A program made the translations under genes and the position numbers. Positions 26,184-33,143 of a stretch of DNA of 33,627 bases are shown here, in pieces. How positions within the stretch are numbered: position 1 is the first letter of the stretch; every line of letters starts with the position of its first letter. The notes beneath the pieces were generated by a model. The model had not been told where the DNA came from, did no database searches, and was given only the letters and a program-made list of their open reading frames with translations. Source of the stretch: Lachnospiraceae bacterium (GTDB lineage: Bacteria > Bacillota > Clostridia > Lachnospirales > Lachnospiraceae); assembly GCA_016281275.1 (NCBI GenBank), contig JAEEIH010000219.1, positions 1-33,627 of the forward strand, read 5' to 3'.

Positions 26184-28889
26184 ATGAGAAAATATTTTGA
26201 ACGAAATCGTGAGACGGAAAAAGTTGTATACCAGTCTGCAGTAAAGGTTGACTTCTGGTTTTTCGTGGGGATCACCATATATGAGATCTTCCATATGGTA
26301 TATACTTTTGTTTTTGCGGAGGACTACGGCGAGCTCGTCATCTGGTCCAGGCTTTCCTATGGGATCTCGGGAGTGGCTACACTATTCTTTTCGGTGGCAT
26401 GTTTCTATGTCATGAAGGATTTTGAGAGGCGATATAAGATCCTCAAATATGCCAATATACTGAATACCTTCTCTTTATTGGGACTTTCGGTTGCCGTTAC
26501 GATACTTGACCAGATAAGGTCGGGGGTTATGGACACATCTCTTATCATCGTCATGTCGCTTATTATGCCGATGCTCCTTTACATGCCGCTGTCCGCATAT
26601 CTGACCATATTCCTTCTTACCAACGGATCGGTACTGTATTACTACATTACGCTGGCTATGCAAGACGGCGTGAAGTACAGAGCGGTCAAGTATTTCGCCA
26701 TTTACATGGTTATCTCGGTAATCTTAAGTATCATCGTAATGTATGTAAAATACAGTATGTACGCGAGAATACTCGAATCCAACAGGCAGAAGGACGAGAT
26801 CGAAAAACTGAATGCTGCGCAGAACCGTTTCTTTTCATCCATGAGCCATGAGATACGTACGCCCATAAACACCATCATCGGTCTTAACGAGATGATCCTG
26901 CGTGAAAATGTCTCCGAAGAGATCAACGAGGACGCGGCGAATATCAGATCTGCCGGCAATATGCTCCTTCACCTCATTAACGACATCCTCGATATGTCAA
27001 AGCTCGATTCGGGGCAGATGGAGCTGACCCCCGTATCGTACAGAACCGGAGATATGCTCTCCGATATTGTGGGAATGCTCTGGATACGTGCAAAGGATAA
27101 GGGACTGGAGTTTAAGATCGATGTTGCTCCCGATCTTCCGGGTGAGTTGTTCGGTGACGAGGTCAGAATCAAGCAGATCCTTATAAACGTTTTAAACAAC
27201 GCTATCAAGTACACCAAAGAGGGATCGGTTACATTAAATATCCAGTGCAGAAGAGAAGAAAGCAATAACGTTACGGTTATTTATTCCGTTTCGGATACGG
27301 GTATGGGTATCAAAAAGGAGAGCATCCCGTATCTGTTCACCGCATTTAAGCGGGTTGACGAGACTAAAAACAGGTACATTGAAGGAACGGGTCTGGGACT
27401 CTCTATCGTTAAGCAGCTCGTCGATATCATGGGCGGTAAGATAACCGTCAACTCCGTTTATACAAAGGGAACCACATTTATCATAGAAATCCCTCAAAGA
27501 TCGGTATCGGGAAGTACCATAGGTGCGATAGACCTTTCGAAGCGCAGCAGCATCATGCACATGGAAAGCTATCATCAGAGCTTTGAGGCGCCTGAGGCCA
27601 ATGTCCTTGTTGTGGATGATACCGAGACCAATCTTATGGTCGTTGAGAAGCTCCTTCGCGGTACAAAGGTCAATGTTGTTACTGCAAACAGCGCAAGAGC
27701 GGCTCTTAAAAAAACGGTTGAGATGCAGTTCCACGTTATATTTATGGATCACCTTATGCCGGAAATCGACGGCGTCGAATGTATGCACATGATCCGCGAC
27801 CAAAAGGGCGGACTCTGCAGAGAATCGAAGATCGTTGCCCTTACCGCCAATGCCGGCGGTGATATCAAGGCTCTTTATGTAAGAGAAGGATTTGATGGTT
27901 ATCTGGTTAAACCGGTAAGCGGAGAGGCTCTTGAAAATGAGCTTCGACGTCTTCTTCCGAAAGAACTTGTTACGGTTACCACCGGCGGAGGAGAGATTGT
28001 CGAAGAGAGTACCCTTTGGATCAAAGATCACCAGGCCAAGGCAGAGGTTGTTATTACGGCGGAATCCGTTGCCGATATTCCGCAGGAACTCGTGGACAGG
28101 TATCATATCAAGGTTGTTCCTCATTTGGTAAGCACGGAGGCGGGTATTTTCCAGGATGGACTTGAAATCGACACCACAGGGCTACTGTCATACATGGAAG
28201 ATGAAAACAAATTTGCAATAACCCTGGCTCCCGATGTTGCCTATCATGAAGCATTTTTTGCAAAACAGCTGGAGCATGCAAACAACGTGATTCATATCTC
28301 GATATCCTCCGCAATGGAGAGGTCGGCGTGTCACGCGGCGGCCGAAGCGTGCAAGTCATTTGACAATGTATTTGTTATAGATTCCGGACACCTTTCGAGC
28401 GGTCAGGGTCTCCTTACAATCGAAGCTGCCAGACTTGCGGAAGAGGGATACGGTGCCACGGAGATTGTGGAAAGGATTCTCGCTTGCAGAGAAAGGGTTC
28501 ACACCAGCTTTATGGTTGATTCCATGGACTACCTTGCAAGAGCCGGGCAGATCGGCAAGAAAACGGCGGATATCGTAAAGGCCCTCATGATCCGACCTGT
28601 ACTTGCCATGAAGAAAGGGAAGCTTTCATTGGGCGGTTTTTATTTCGGAAGCAGGGATGGCGCATGGAAAAGATATATCTCGTCGGCTCTCAATACGATC
28701 AATAAGATAGACACCCGTATGCTGTTTGTTACATACGTCAGTCTTAATGAAAAAGAGAAAAAAGAAATTGCCGATGAGATAGCCAAAAAGATGAGCTTTG
28801 ACAAAATCTACTTTCATCAGGCATCTCCGGTCATAGCGGTTAATTGCGGTCCGGGAACTTTCGGGTTGTTGTTCATGACCGAAAAGTAA
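26184..28889 (+). CDS. Membrane hybrid histidine kinase fused to a C-terminal DegV lipid-binding domain
   Basis: A 901-aa protein with about six membrane helices (residues 17-195) and a short coiled linker. HisKA has His222 in MSHEIRTPINTIIGL. HATPase_c has NNAIKYTKEG, DTGMGI and GTGLGLSIV. A receiver has Asp522 in FMDHLMPEIDG and LTANAGG. Residues about 620-901 form a complete DegV/EDD domain: VITAESVADIPQELVDRYHI, then IHISISS, GHLSSGQGLLTIEAARLA, YLARAGQIG, IRPVLAMKKGKLS and the C-terminal CGPGTFGLLF loop. DegV/FakB proteins bind fatty acids. The usual SSGxSGT contact is replaced by SSAMERSA, so ligand or affinity may differ. No HPt is present; the adjacent kinase has one. I infer that a lipid could tune the phosphorelay. 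Confidence 0.92.
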   Translation: MRKYFERNRETEKVVYQSAVKVDFWFFVGITIYEIFHMVYTFVFAEDYGELVIWSRLSYGISGVATLFFSVACFYVMKDFERRYKILKYANILNTFSLLGLSVAVTILDQIRSGVMDTSLIIVMSLIMPMLLYMPLSAYLTIFLLTNGSVLYYYITLAMQDGVKYRAVKYFAIYMVISVILSIIVMYVKYSMYARILESNRQKDEIEKLNAAQNRFFSSMSHEIRTPINTIIGLNEMILRENVSEEINEDAANIRSAGNMLLHLINDILDMSKLDSGQMELTPVSYRTGDMLSDIVGMLWIRAKDKGLEFKIDVAPDLPGELFGDEVRIKQILINVLNNAIKYTKEGSVTLNIQCRREESNNVTVIYSVSDTGMGIKKESIPYLFTAFKRVDETKNRYIEGTGLGLSIVKQLVDIMGGKITVNSVYTKGTTFIIEIPQRSVSGSTIGAIDLSKRSSIMHMESYHQSFEAPEANVLVVDDTETNLMVVEKLLRGTKVNVVTANSARAALKKTVEMQFHVIFMDHLMPEIDGVECMHMIRDQKGGLCRESKIVALTANAGGDIKALYVREGFDGYLVKPVSGEALENELRRLLPKELVTVTTGGGEIVEESTLWIKDHQAKAEVVITAESVADIPQELVDRYHIKVVPHLVSTEAGIFQDGLEIDTTGLLSYMEDENKFAITLAPDVAYHEAFFAKQLEHANNVIHISISSAMERSACHAAAEACKSFDNVFVIDSGHLSSGQGLLTIEAARLAEEGYGATEIVERILACRERVHTSFMVDSMDYLARAGQIGKKTADIVKALMIRPVLAMKKGKLSLGGFYFGSRDGAWKRYISSALNTINKIDTRMLFVTYVSLNEKEKKEIADEIAKKMSFDKIYFHQASPVIAVNCGPGTFGLLFMTEK

Positions 28890-28930
28890 GGATTAAGTGA
28901 CAGGTCTGTCATGCCGGACCTCGTGAAAGC

Positions 28931-28959
28931 TTGAAATATCCTTGAAAATGTAATAAAAT
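28931..28959 (+). promoter_or_regulatory. Promoter of the amino-acid ABC transporter operon
   Basis: TTGAAA, a 17-nt spacer and TAAAAT lie about 150 nt before the permease ATG. Good spacing and near-consensus boxes suggest a sigma-A promoter with a long leader. Confidence 0.7.
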
Positions 28960-28976
28960 TCGCAGTGTTGCCGTGC

Positions 28977-29010
28977 ATCCCGGAATATGACGAAGCTACG
29001 TGACCGGGAT
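28977..29010 (+). other. Stem-loop in the leader of the ABC transporter operon
   Basis: ATCCCGG pairs with CCGGGAT around a 20-nt loop that contains a small ACG/CGT stem. It lies within the predicted 5' leader, downstream of the promoter. No T-run follows, so an attenuator is not supported. Confidence 0.4.
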
Positions 29011-29106
29011 ATGTAATTCGCGGGGACGTACCTGAATAACATTTTGGCCGTGTCGGATACATCGTATCGGTGTCGGCGATCATTATTTTGGAGAGTCGGG
29101 GGGATT

Positions 29107-29793
29107 ATGGAGTTTTTTGCTACAATCTCGGAACAATTCTATAAATGCTTCATTAAGGATGACAGGTACAAGCTGCTTCTCGGAGGAATCGGTGTAACCC
29201 TCAAGGTGTCGCTTGTCGCAATCGTTCTGGGTATCATCATCGGCTTTTTTATTGCGGTATGCAATCTTTCAAAGAAGAAAGTGCTTCGTGGGATAGGTCT
29301 CGTTTATACCGATGTTATCCGCGGTACACCGTCCGTTACACAGTTGATGCTCATCTATTTTGTGGCGTTTGCGGCTGTGCAATGGGATAAGTGGATCATA
29401 TGCGCCATAGCGTTCGGTATCAATTCGGGCGGTTATGTTGCCGAAGTTATAAGAGCCGGGATTCTCTCCATCGACAAAGGACAGACTGAGGCGGGAAGGT
29501 CTCTCGGACTTAACGGCAGACAGACGATGACACACATCATCCTTCCGCAAGCGATCAAGAACATCTTCCCTGCGCTCGTTAACGAATTTATCGTGCTTAT
29601 CAAGGAAACTGCGATCGTCGGTTATGTCGGTCTCGTTGACATCCAGAAAGCCGGAGATTTCATTAAGAGCACCACGTTCCTCGCATTTATGCCGCTGCTT
29701 GCGACCGCGATCATCTATTACGTGATAATCAAGATCCTGAATATAGGTCTCAAACGTATTGAAAAGAAGCTGAGACAGTCGGAAATCAGGTGA
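29107..29793 (+). CDS. Polar amino-acid ABC transporter permease
   Basis: A membrane subunit of a HisMQ/GlnP-type importer. The ORF track starts at 29044, but the ATG at 29107 gives 228 aa, MEFFATISEQFYKCF, typical of the family N-terminus. Motifs are LLGGIGVTLKVSLVAIVLG, YTDVIRGTPSVTQLMLIY and the EAA loop EAGRSLGLNGRQTMTHIILPQA that docks on the ATPase, with YVGLVDI near the end. About five membrane helices. It is likely to act as a homodimer because only one permease gene is present. The RBS is purine-rich (GGAGAGTCGGGGGG) rather than a clean AGGAGG. Confidence 0.94.
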   Translation: MEFFATISEQFYKCFIKDDRYKLLLGGIGVTLKVSLVAIVLGIIIGFFIAVCNLSKKKVLRGIGLVYTDVIRGTPSVTQLMLIYFVAFAAVQWDKWIICAIAFGINSGGYVAEVIRAGILSIDKGQTEAGRSLGLNGRQTMTHIILPQAIKNIFPALVNEFIVLIKETAIVGYVGLVDIQKAGDFIKSTTFLAFMPLLATAIIYYVIIKILNIGLKRIEKKLRQSEIR

Positions 29794-29887
29794 CGACGCC
29801 AAATGGGATTACAACAGAAGAATAGCGCGAAAGTGTAACACATTTGGAAGATCAGGATAAGACGATAATTGTAACGGGGAATCAGGC

Positions 29888-30610
29888 ATGATAAAAATAT
29901 ATAATCTTAAGAAAAATTTTAATGATCTTGAAGTTTTAAAGGGTGTGAGTGAACACATCCGACCGGGTGAGGTCGTTTCGGTAATCGGACCCTCGGGTTC
30001 GGGCAAGTCGACATTCCTGCGATGCATCAATTTGCTTGAGGAAGTCACCGAGGGTGAGATATACGTTGATGAAGAGCTTATCACGGCTCCGGGAGTCGAC
30101 ATAAACCTTATCCGTCAGAAGATGGGCATGGTTTTCCAGCAGTTCAATCTCTTCCCTCACCTTAAGATCATTGATAACATCACACTTGCACCCGTCCTTC
30201 TTAAAAAGATGACAAAAGAAGAAGCAAAGGCTAAAGCGCTTGAGCTTCTCGCGAGAGTCGGGCTTTCGGACAAGGCCGATTCTTATCCCGCATCGCTTTC
30301 GGGCGGACAGAAGCAGCGTGTTGCGATCGCAAGGGCTCTTGCGATGAATCCCGAGATTATGCTCTTTGACGAGCCGACCTCGGCGCTCGACCCCGAGATG
30401 GTAGGCGAAGTTCTTGATGTTATCAAGAGTCTTGCCGAGTCAGGAATGACGATGGTGGTCGTTACACATGAGATGGGGTTTGCAAGGGAAGTTTCGTCGA
30501 GAGTTCTTTTTATGGATCAGGGTATCATCATGGAGAGCGGAACCCCCGCCGAGATATTTGATAACCCTCAAAACGAAAGAACAAAGCTTTTCCTCAGTAA
30601 AGTTTTATAA
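29888..30610 (+). CDS. Polar amino-acid ABC transporter ATP-binding protein
   Basis: The 240-aa ATPase subunit (GlnQ/HisP class) powers the importer. It has Walker [11 protein letters not shown]-loop [11 protein letters not shown], signature [15 protein letters not shown], Walker [17 protein letters not shown] and the switch His in [12 protein letters not shown]. It starts 94 nt after the permease and is complete, with family-typical length. Confidence 0.97.
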   Translation: MIKIYNLKKNFNDLEVLKGVSEHIRPGEVVSVIGPSGSGKSTFLRCINLLEEVTEGEIYVDEELITAPGVDINLIRQKMGMVFQQFNLFPHLKIIDNITLAPVLLKKMTKEEAKAKALELLARVGLSDKADSYPASLSGGQKQRVAIARALAMNPEIMLFDEPTSALDPEMVGEVLDVIKSLAESGMTMVVVTHEMGFAREVSSRVLFMDQGIIMESGTPAEIFDNPQNERTKLFLSKVL

Positions 30611-30713
30611 AAGAGCCGGTCGGGCGTGATACACGGGAAGGCAATATAGGCGTTATTCTTCTGCGGGGATGTAAAGAAGGATGATAAACTGAAAACTATC
30701 TTCGCCCGGGATA

Positions 30714-30742
30714 TTGAAAACTGTCGGACACGGTGATATGCT
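30714..30742 (+). promoter_or_regulatory. Possible internal promoter upstream of the binding-protein gene
   Basis: TTGAAA and TATGCT are 17 nt apart, about 98 nt before the lipoprotein ATG. The -10 is weak. An extra promoter for the binding protein would fit the higher demand for that subunit, but this is inference. Confidence 0.45.
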
Positions 30743-30752
30743 GACATAACAG

Positions 30753-30831
30753 TCGCATCATAATCAGGAGTTTGTTACTCCGTGCGCATATGATGGATAA
30801 TCAGTGGCACAAAACATGCCGCTAAATAGGA
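30753..30831 (+). promoter_or_regulatory. Structured leader of the binding-protein gene, related to the 63-bp repeat
   Basis: CATCATA pairs with TATGATG (7 bp) around an inner GGAGT-TTGTT-ACTCC hairpin (30764-30795). A second hairpin, AGTGGCA-CAAAACA-TGCCGCT (30803-30823), follows, then TAAATAGGAGG as ribosome binding site. The second hairpin has the same 7-bp stem, 7-nt A-rich loop, preceding AATC and following TAAA as the AGCGGCG/CGCCGCT hairpin before the mltG-like gene. The stem differences keep pairing: one G-C to A-U change and one C-G to U-G wobble. Confidence 0.6.
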
Positions 30832-30839
30832 GGCAAAAA

Positions 30840-31598
30840 ATGAAAAAAACAAAAAGGATCATCGCTGCCGTACTTGTTGCAATCCTTACGGTTGCATGTC
30901 TTACGGCTTGCGGAAAGAAAACAGAGGGTATCATTAAGTTCGGAACAAACGCAGAGTTCCCGCCTTTCGAGTTTGTTGCTGCAAACGGTGTGATCGGTGA
31001 GTTCGACGGTATCGATATCGCAATCGCTAAACAGATCGGCGAAGACATCAACATGGAAGCAAAGATCGAGAACATGGAATTCGATTCTCTCCTTGTTGCA
31101 CTTCAGAACAAGCAGATCGACGCTGTTATCGCAGGTATGACGGTTACAGAGGAGCGTGCCGAGTCGGTTGATTTCTCAACCCCTTACTACTCGGCAACTC
31201 AGGTTATCATCACAAAGGAAGGTTCGGGCATCAAGTCCGCAGCCGATCTTGCAGACAAGTTCACCTCGGTTGTTCAGGGATACACAGGTGAGACATGTAT
31301 CGTTGACCTCGGCTACAGGTACGAGTCTTTCAAGAAGGGCACAGAGTGCGTTATGGAGCTTGTGAACGGTAAGTGTGACGCAGTTGTTATCGACTCCGCT
31401 ACAGCTTCCAAGTACGTTGCCGACAATAAGGGTCTTGTCATCGTTGAGGATCCCGCAGTGTTCGGTAACGAGGAGTACGCTATTGCAGTGGCAAAAGGAA
31501 ACAAGGAACTCCTTGACAAGATCAACGCTTCGATCGAGAAGATGCTTGCAAACGGTACCATCGCATCTCTCGGTGACAAGTACTGCAGCGCAGAGTAA
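30840..31598 (+). CDS. Polar amino-acid ABC transporter substrate-binding lipoprotein
   Basis: The ORF track begins at 30804 inside the leader; the ATG at 30840 follows AGGAGG by 6 nt and gives 252 aa. A signal peptide with lipobox LTAC puts the lipidated Cys at residue 24. The mature part is SBP family 3: FGTNAEFPPFEF, FDGIDIAIAKQIGEDI, DAVIAGMTVTEERAESVDFSTPYY, and AVAKGNKELLDKINASIEKM near the end. It captures a polar amino acid outside the membrane for the permease and ATPase encoded just upstream. The exact amino acid cannot be told from sequence. Confidence 0.96.
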   Translation: MKKTKRIIAAVLVAILTVACLTACGKKTEGIIKFGTNAEFPPFEFVAANGVIGEFDGIDIAIAKQIGEDINMEAKIENMEFDSLLVALQNKQIDAVIAGMTVTEERAESVDFSTPYYSATQVIITKEGSGIKSAADLADKFTSVVQGYTGETCIVDLGYRYESFKKGTECVMELVNGKCDAVVIDSATASKYVADNKGLVIVEDPAVFGNEEYAIAVAKGNKELLDKINASIEKMLANGTIASLGDKYCSAE

Positions 31599-31649
31599 TT
31601 AACGAGTGTGATATTAACGCTACCTTTACGTTGTGATACAGGGTCTACC

Positions 31650-32093
31650 TTACAGTTCCGCACTGTCAAGTATGATCGTTACGGGGCCGTCGTTTTCGGA
31701 AGTCACGAGCATGTCGGCGCCGAACTCTCCGGTCCCGACTTTGAAGCTCCTACCACGGCACTCCGAGATGACAAGTTCATAAAGAGGTACGGCAAGTTCA
31801 GGTCGCGCCGCTTCGGTAAATCCGGGGCGGCGTTTTTTGCAGTCCGCATAGAGCGTGAACTGGCTCACTATCAGGAGTTCGGCTCCGGCATCAGTGGGAT
31901 TGACGTTCATCTTTCCTTCGGAGTCTTCAAACACCCTGAGACCGCAGATCTTGTCTGCCATCTTCTTTGCGACCTCCTCGGTGTCCGTAACATGGACTCC
32001 GAGAAGTACCAGAAATCCTTTTCCGATCTCTCCGACCGTCTTACCTTCTATTGTGACCGAAGCGCTTTTAACGCGCGTAACAACCGCTCTCAT
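31650..32093 (-). CDS. dtd: D-aminoacyl-tRNA deacylase
   Basis: DTD removes D-amino acids (and glycine from tRNA-Ala) mischarged on tRNA. The 147-aa protein starts MRAVVTRVKSASVTIEGK and has the catalytic-site motifs SQFTLYADCKKRRPGFTEAARPE and, near the end, GPVTIILDS (the Gly-cisPro motif). Length is standard. The ATG is preceded by GTGAGGAAAAAGAA; this ribosome binding site overlaps the stop codon of the decayed surface-protein fragment just upstream, so dtd may once have been co-transcribed with that gene. It converges with the ABC binding-protein gene, with only 51 nt between stops. Confidence 0.95.
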   Translation of the reverse strand: MRAVVTRVKSASVTIEGKTVGEIGKGFLVLLGVHVTDTEEVAKKMADKICGLRVFEDSEGKMNVNPTDAGAELLIVSQFTLYADCKKRRPGFTEAARPELAVPLYELVISECRGRSFKVGTGEFGADMLVTSENDGPVTIILDSAEL

Positions 32094-32103
32094 TTCTTTT
32101 TCC

Positions 32104-32280
32104 TCACTTCTTTTTCTTCCGGTGAGCGTACAGCGTTACATCTCCGTCGAGCTGAACAGTTCTGTACGCGGTAACGAGCTTTCCACCTGATTTTTTGGTG
32201 TATCAACACTTAAATGTATATCCGTTACGGACAAGGATCGGAAGAACTCCGTAAAATGCACCGTTCGAAACATTCTTCGA
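32104..32280 (-). pseudogene. Decayed C-terminal end of an InlB B-repeat (Flg_new) surface protein
   Basis: Translated on the minus strand, the segment reads NGAFYGVLPILVRNGYTFKC, then a TGA at 32203-32205, then YTKKSGGKLVTA and DGDVTLYAHRKKKK with a normal stop. This matches the Listeria-Bacteroides B-repeat consensus (YG.LP...R.GYTF.GWYT...GG..V...DVTLYAHW). The TGA replaces the conserved Trp (TGG to TGA) and the preceding Gly is now Cys. Further upstream the frame has more stops, so only about 58 codons remain. Too short for the ORF track. B-repeats occur in secreted or cell-wall adhesin-like proteins. Confidence 0.75.
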
Positions 32281-32344
32281 AGATACCGAAACCTTTCATT
32301 TGTGTAGGTTTTTTTGATTATATCATATTTCCGCCAGATCTGGT

Positions 32345-32383
32345 AAAAGTAACTTTTGAGAGATGCTGATGCGTGTTACTTTT
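32345..32383. repeat. Perfect 9-bp inverted repeat AAAAGTAAC/GTTACTTTT
   Basis: Two 9-bp arms enclose 21 nt. This is the first of three closely spaced palindromes in the gap, just beyond the broken end of the B-repeat fragment. It has no run of T typical of a terminator on the plus side beyond the stem itself. Confidence 0.65.
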
Positions 32384-32405
32384 CTTGACTGCTACAACTG
32401 CTAGA

Positions 32406-32435
32406 TGACCCACCGGGGACGGAGGTAGTGGGTCA
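32406..32435. repeat. REP-like palindrome TGACCCAC/GTGGGTCA with GGGGACGG core
   Basis: An 8-bp perfect stem encloses CGGGGACGGAGGTA. From memory, a GGGGACGG core beside a GTGxGTCA arm is typical of REP-like palindromes spread by RAYT (Y1-type) transposases in Clostridia. That link is recognition, not a search. No transposase is present in the window. Confidence 0.6.
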
Positions 32436-32438
32436 AAA

Positions 32439-32463
32439 TGTAACAGTACTAGGTTCTGTTACA
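32439..32463. repeat. Perfect palindrome TGTAACAG/CTGTTACA followed by GGCAATGAATCA
   Basis: An 8-bp stem with a 9-nt loop, followed 4 nt later by the 12-mer GGCAATGAATCA (32468-32479). The same 12-mer follows the GTACAT/ATGTRC hairpin in both 63-bp repeats at 15328-15453, so the layout hairpin plus 12-mer is shared. Confidence 0.6.
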
Positions 32464-32564
32464 GTGGGCAATGAATCATCACCTAGCAATATGCACAAAT
32501 AAAAGATGCGAATTTGGCGATTATGCCGATTATCATTTCGAAAGCTCTATGGTATTATCTTGAA

Positions 32565-32582
32565 ACAGTGTTTCAGCACTGT
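32565..32582 (+). other. Hairpin after a possible promoter, candidate small transcript end
   Basis: ACAGTG-TTTCAG-CACTGT is followed by GTCTTTTG. A TTATCA / 17 nt / TATTAT pair ends just upstream. A short transcript is conceivable but the T-run is short, and a 22-codon frame (MPIIISKALWYYL) overlaps it without a good ribosome binding site. Confidence 0.25.
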
Positions 32583-32706
32583 GTCTTTTGAATTCTGAAC
32601 GATTTATCCTGCAGAGAATCCCCCTGAAAGATCGCCGAGAACATTAAGACAGCTGAAGTGGATGAAAAATCAGAAGCGTGAAGAATGATTTTTGAGATGT
32701 TATATC

Positions 32707-32722
32707 GCGGTCATATGACCGC
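32707..32722. promoter_or_regulatory. 16-bp perfect palindrome, candidate operator of the toxin-antitoxin operon
   Basis: GCGGTCATATGACCGC is fully self-complementary and lies 7 nt upstream of the -35 box of the toxin promoter. This is the position expected for autoregulation by the HTH antitoxin encoded downstream. Confidence 0.7.
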
Positions 32723-32729
32723 AAATTTC

Positions 32730-32757
32730 TTGACAAGACCTATTGGATGAGTATAAT
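32730..32757 (+). promoter_or_regulatory. Consensus promoter of the toxin-antitoxin operon
   Basis: Perfect TTGACA and perfect TATAAT boxes with a 16-nt spacer, 23 nt before the GTG of the toxin gene. It is the strongest promoter match in the window, as expected for an operon held down by its own repressor. Confidence 0.9.
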
Positions 32758-32780
32758 ATAAGGTGCACGGAGGTAACTGA

Positions 32781-33125
32781 GTGAGTAATCAAACGAGTGC
32801 GGCGGACATAACCACTTATCTTACAAAGGTTAAGAAACTGTTGTCCGCAGGGAAATACGATTTCGTTCCAAGAAGGAAAAACATGCAAGCGTTGGCGCAA
32901 CATGGACTTACAATCACAGATGTTAAGAATGAGATTTTAGGGCTTGTTGTCGGTGATTACTACAAAGGTCCTAAGCAGGATTTTGATCCAAATCGTCCCG
33001 GAGATATTTGGGAATTTAAGAAGAGTATTGATGGAATGCAGTTCTATGTTAAGGTTAAAATCATACAGGAAAACGGAGAAGATATCTTAAAATGTCTTTC
33101 GTTCCATGAGGACGATTTTGCATAG
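32781..33125 (+). CDS. MqsR-like type II toxin (putative mRNA interferase)
   Basis: A 114-aa protein with a GTG start preceded by CGGAGGTAACTGA. The pattern ITTYLTKVKKLLSAGKYDFVPRRKNMQALAQHGLTITDVKNEI and the later YVKVKIIQENGEDILKCLSFHEDD fit the MqsR/BrnT/RelE-type ribonuclease fold as annotated in Firmicutes MqsR-family toxins; E. coli MqsR is 98 aa. The call rests partly on its neighbour: the next gene has the MqsA-like zinc finger plus HTH. Toxin-first order matches mqsRA. Catalytic residues were not assigned with confidence. Confidence 0.75.
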   Translation: MSNQTSAADITTYLTKVKKLLSAGKYDFVPRRKNMQALAQHGLTITDVKNEILGLVVGDYYKGPKQDFDPNRPGDIWEFKKSIDGMQFYVKVKIIQENGEDILKCLSFHEDDFA

Positions 33126-33143
33126 AAAAAGGAGGTGGCGTCA

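Larger units (their letters stand above)
32094..32780. other. 687-nt gap without an intact gene
   Basis: From left to right the gap holds a decayed B-repeat fragment (32104-32280), three perfect palindromes (32345-32463), a possible small hairpin transcript (about 32540-32590) and the promoter/operator of the toxin-antitoxin operon (32707-32757). No ORF longer than about 25 codons with a ribosome binding site was found apart from the fragment. The mixture of remnants and palindromes suggests past insertion and deletion. Confidence 0.7.

Noticed and set aside
28041-28889. Possibility that the DegV part is a separate gene downstream of the kinase
   Set aside because: The frame is continuous from the kinase through the DegV motifs with no stop and no internal RBS plus ATG at the domain border that I could see.
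31608-32190. Plus-strand ORFs of 188 and 111 aa over dtd
   Set aside because: Antisense to a clear D-aminoacyl-tRNA deacylase and without family motifs.
32523-32591. 22-codon frame MPIIISKALWYYL upstream of the toxin operon
   Set aside because: No convincing RBS and it overlaps a hairpin; short enough to arise by chance.
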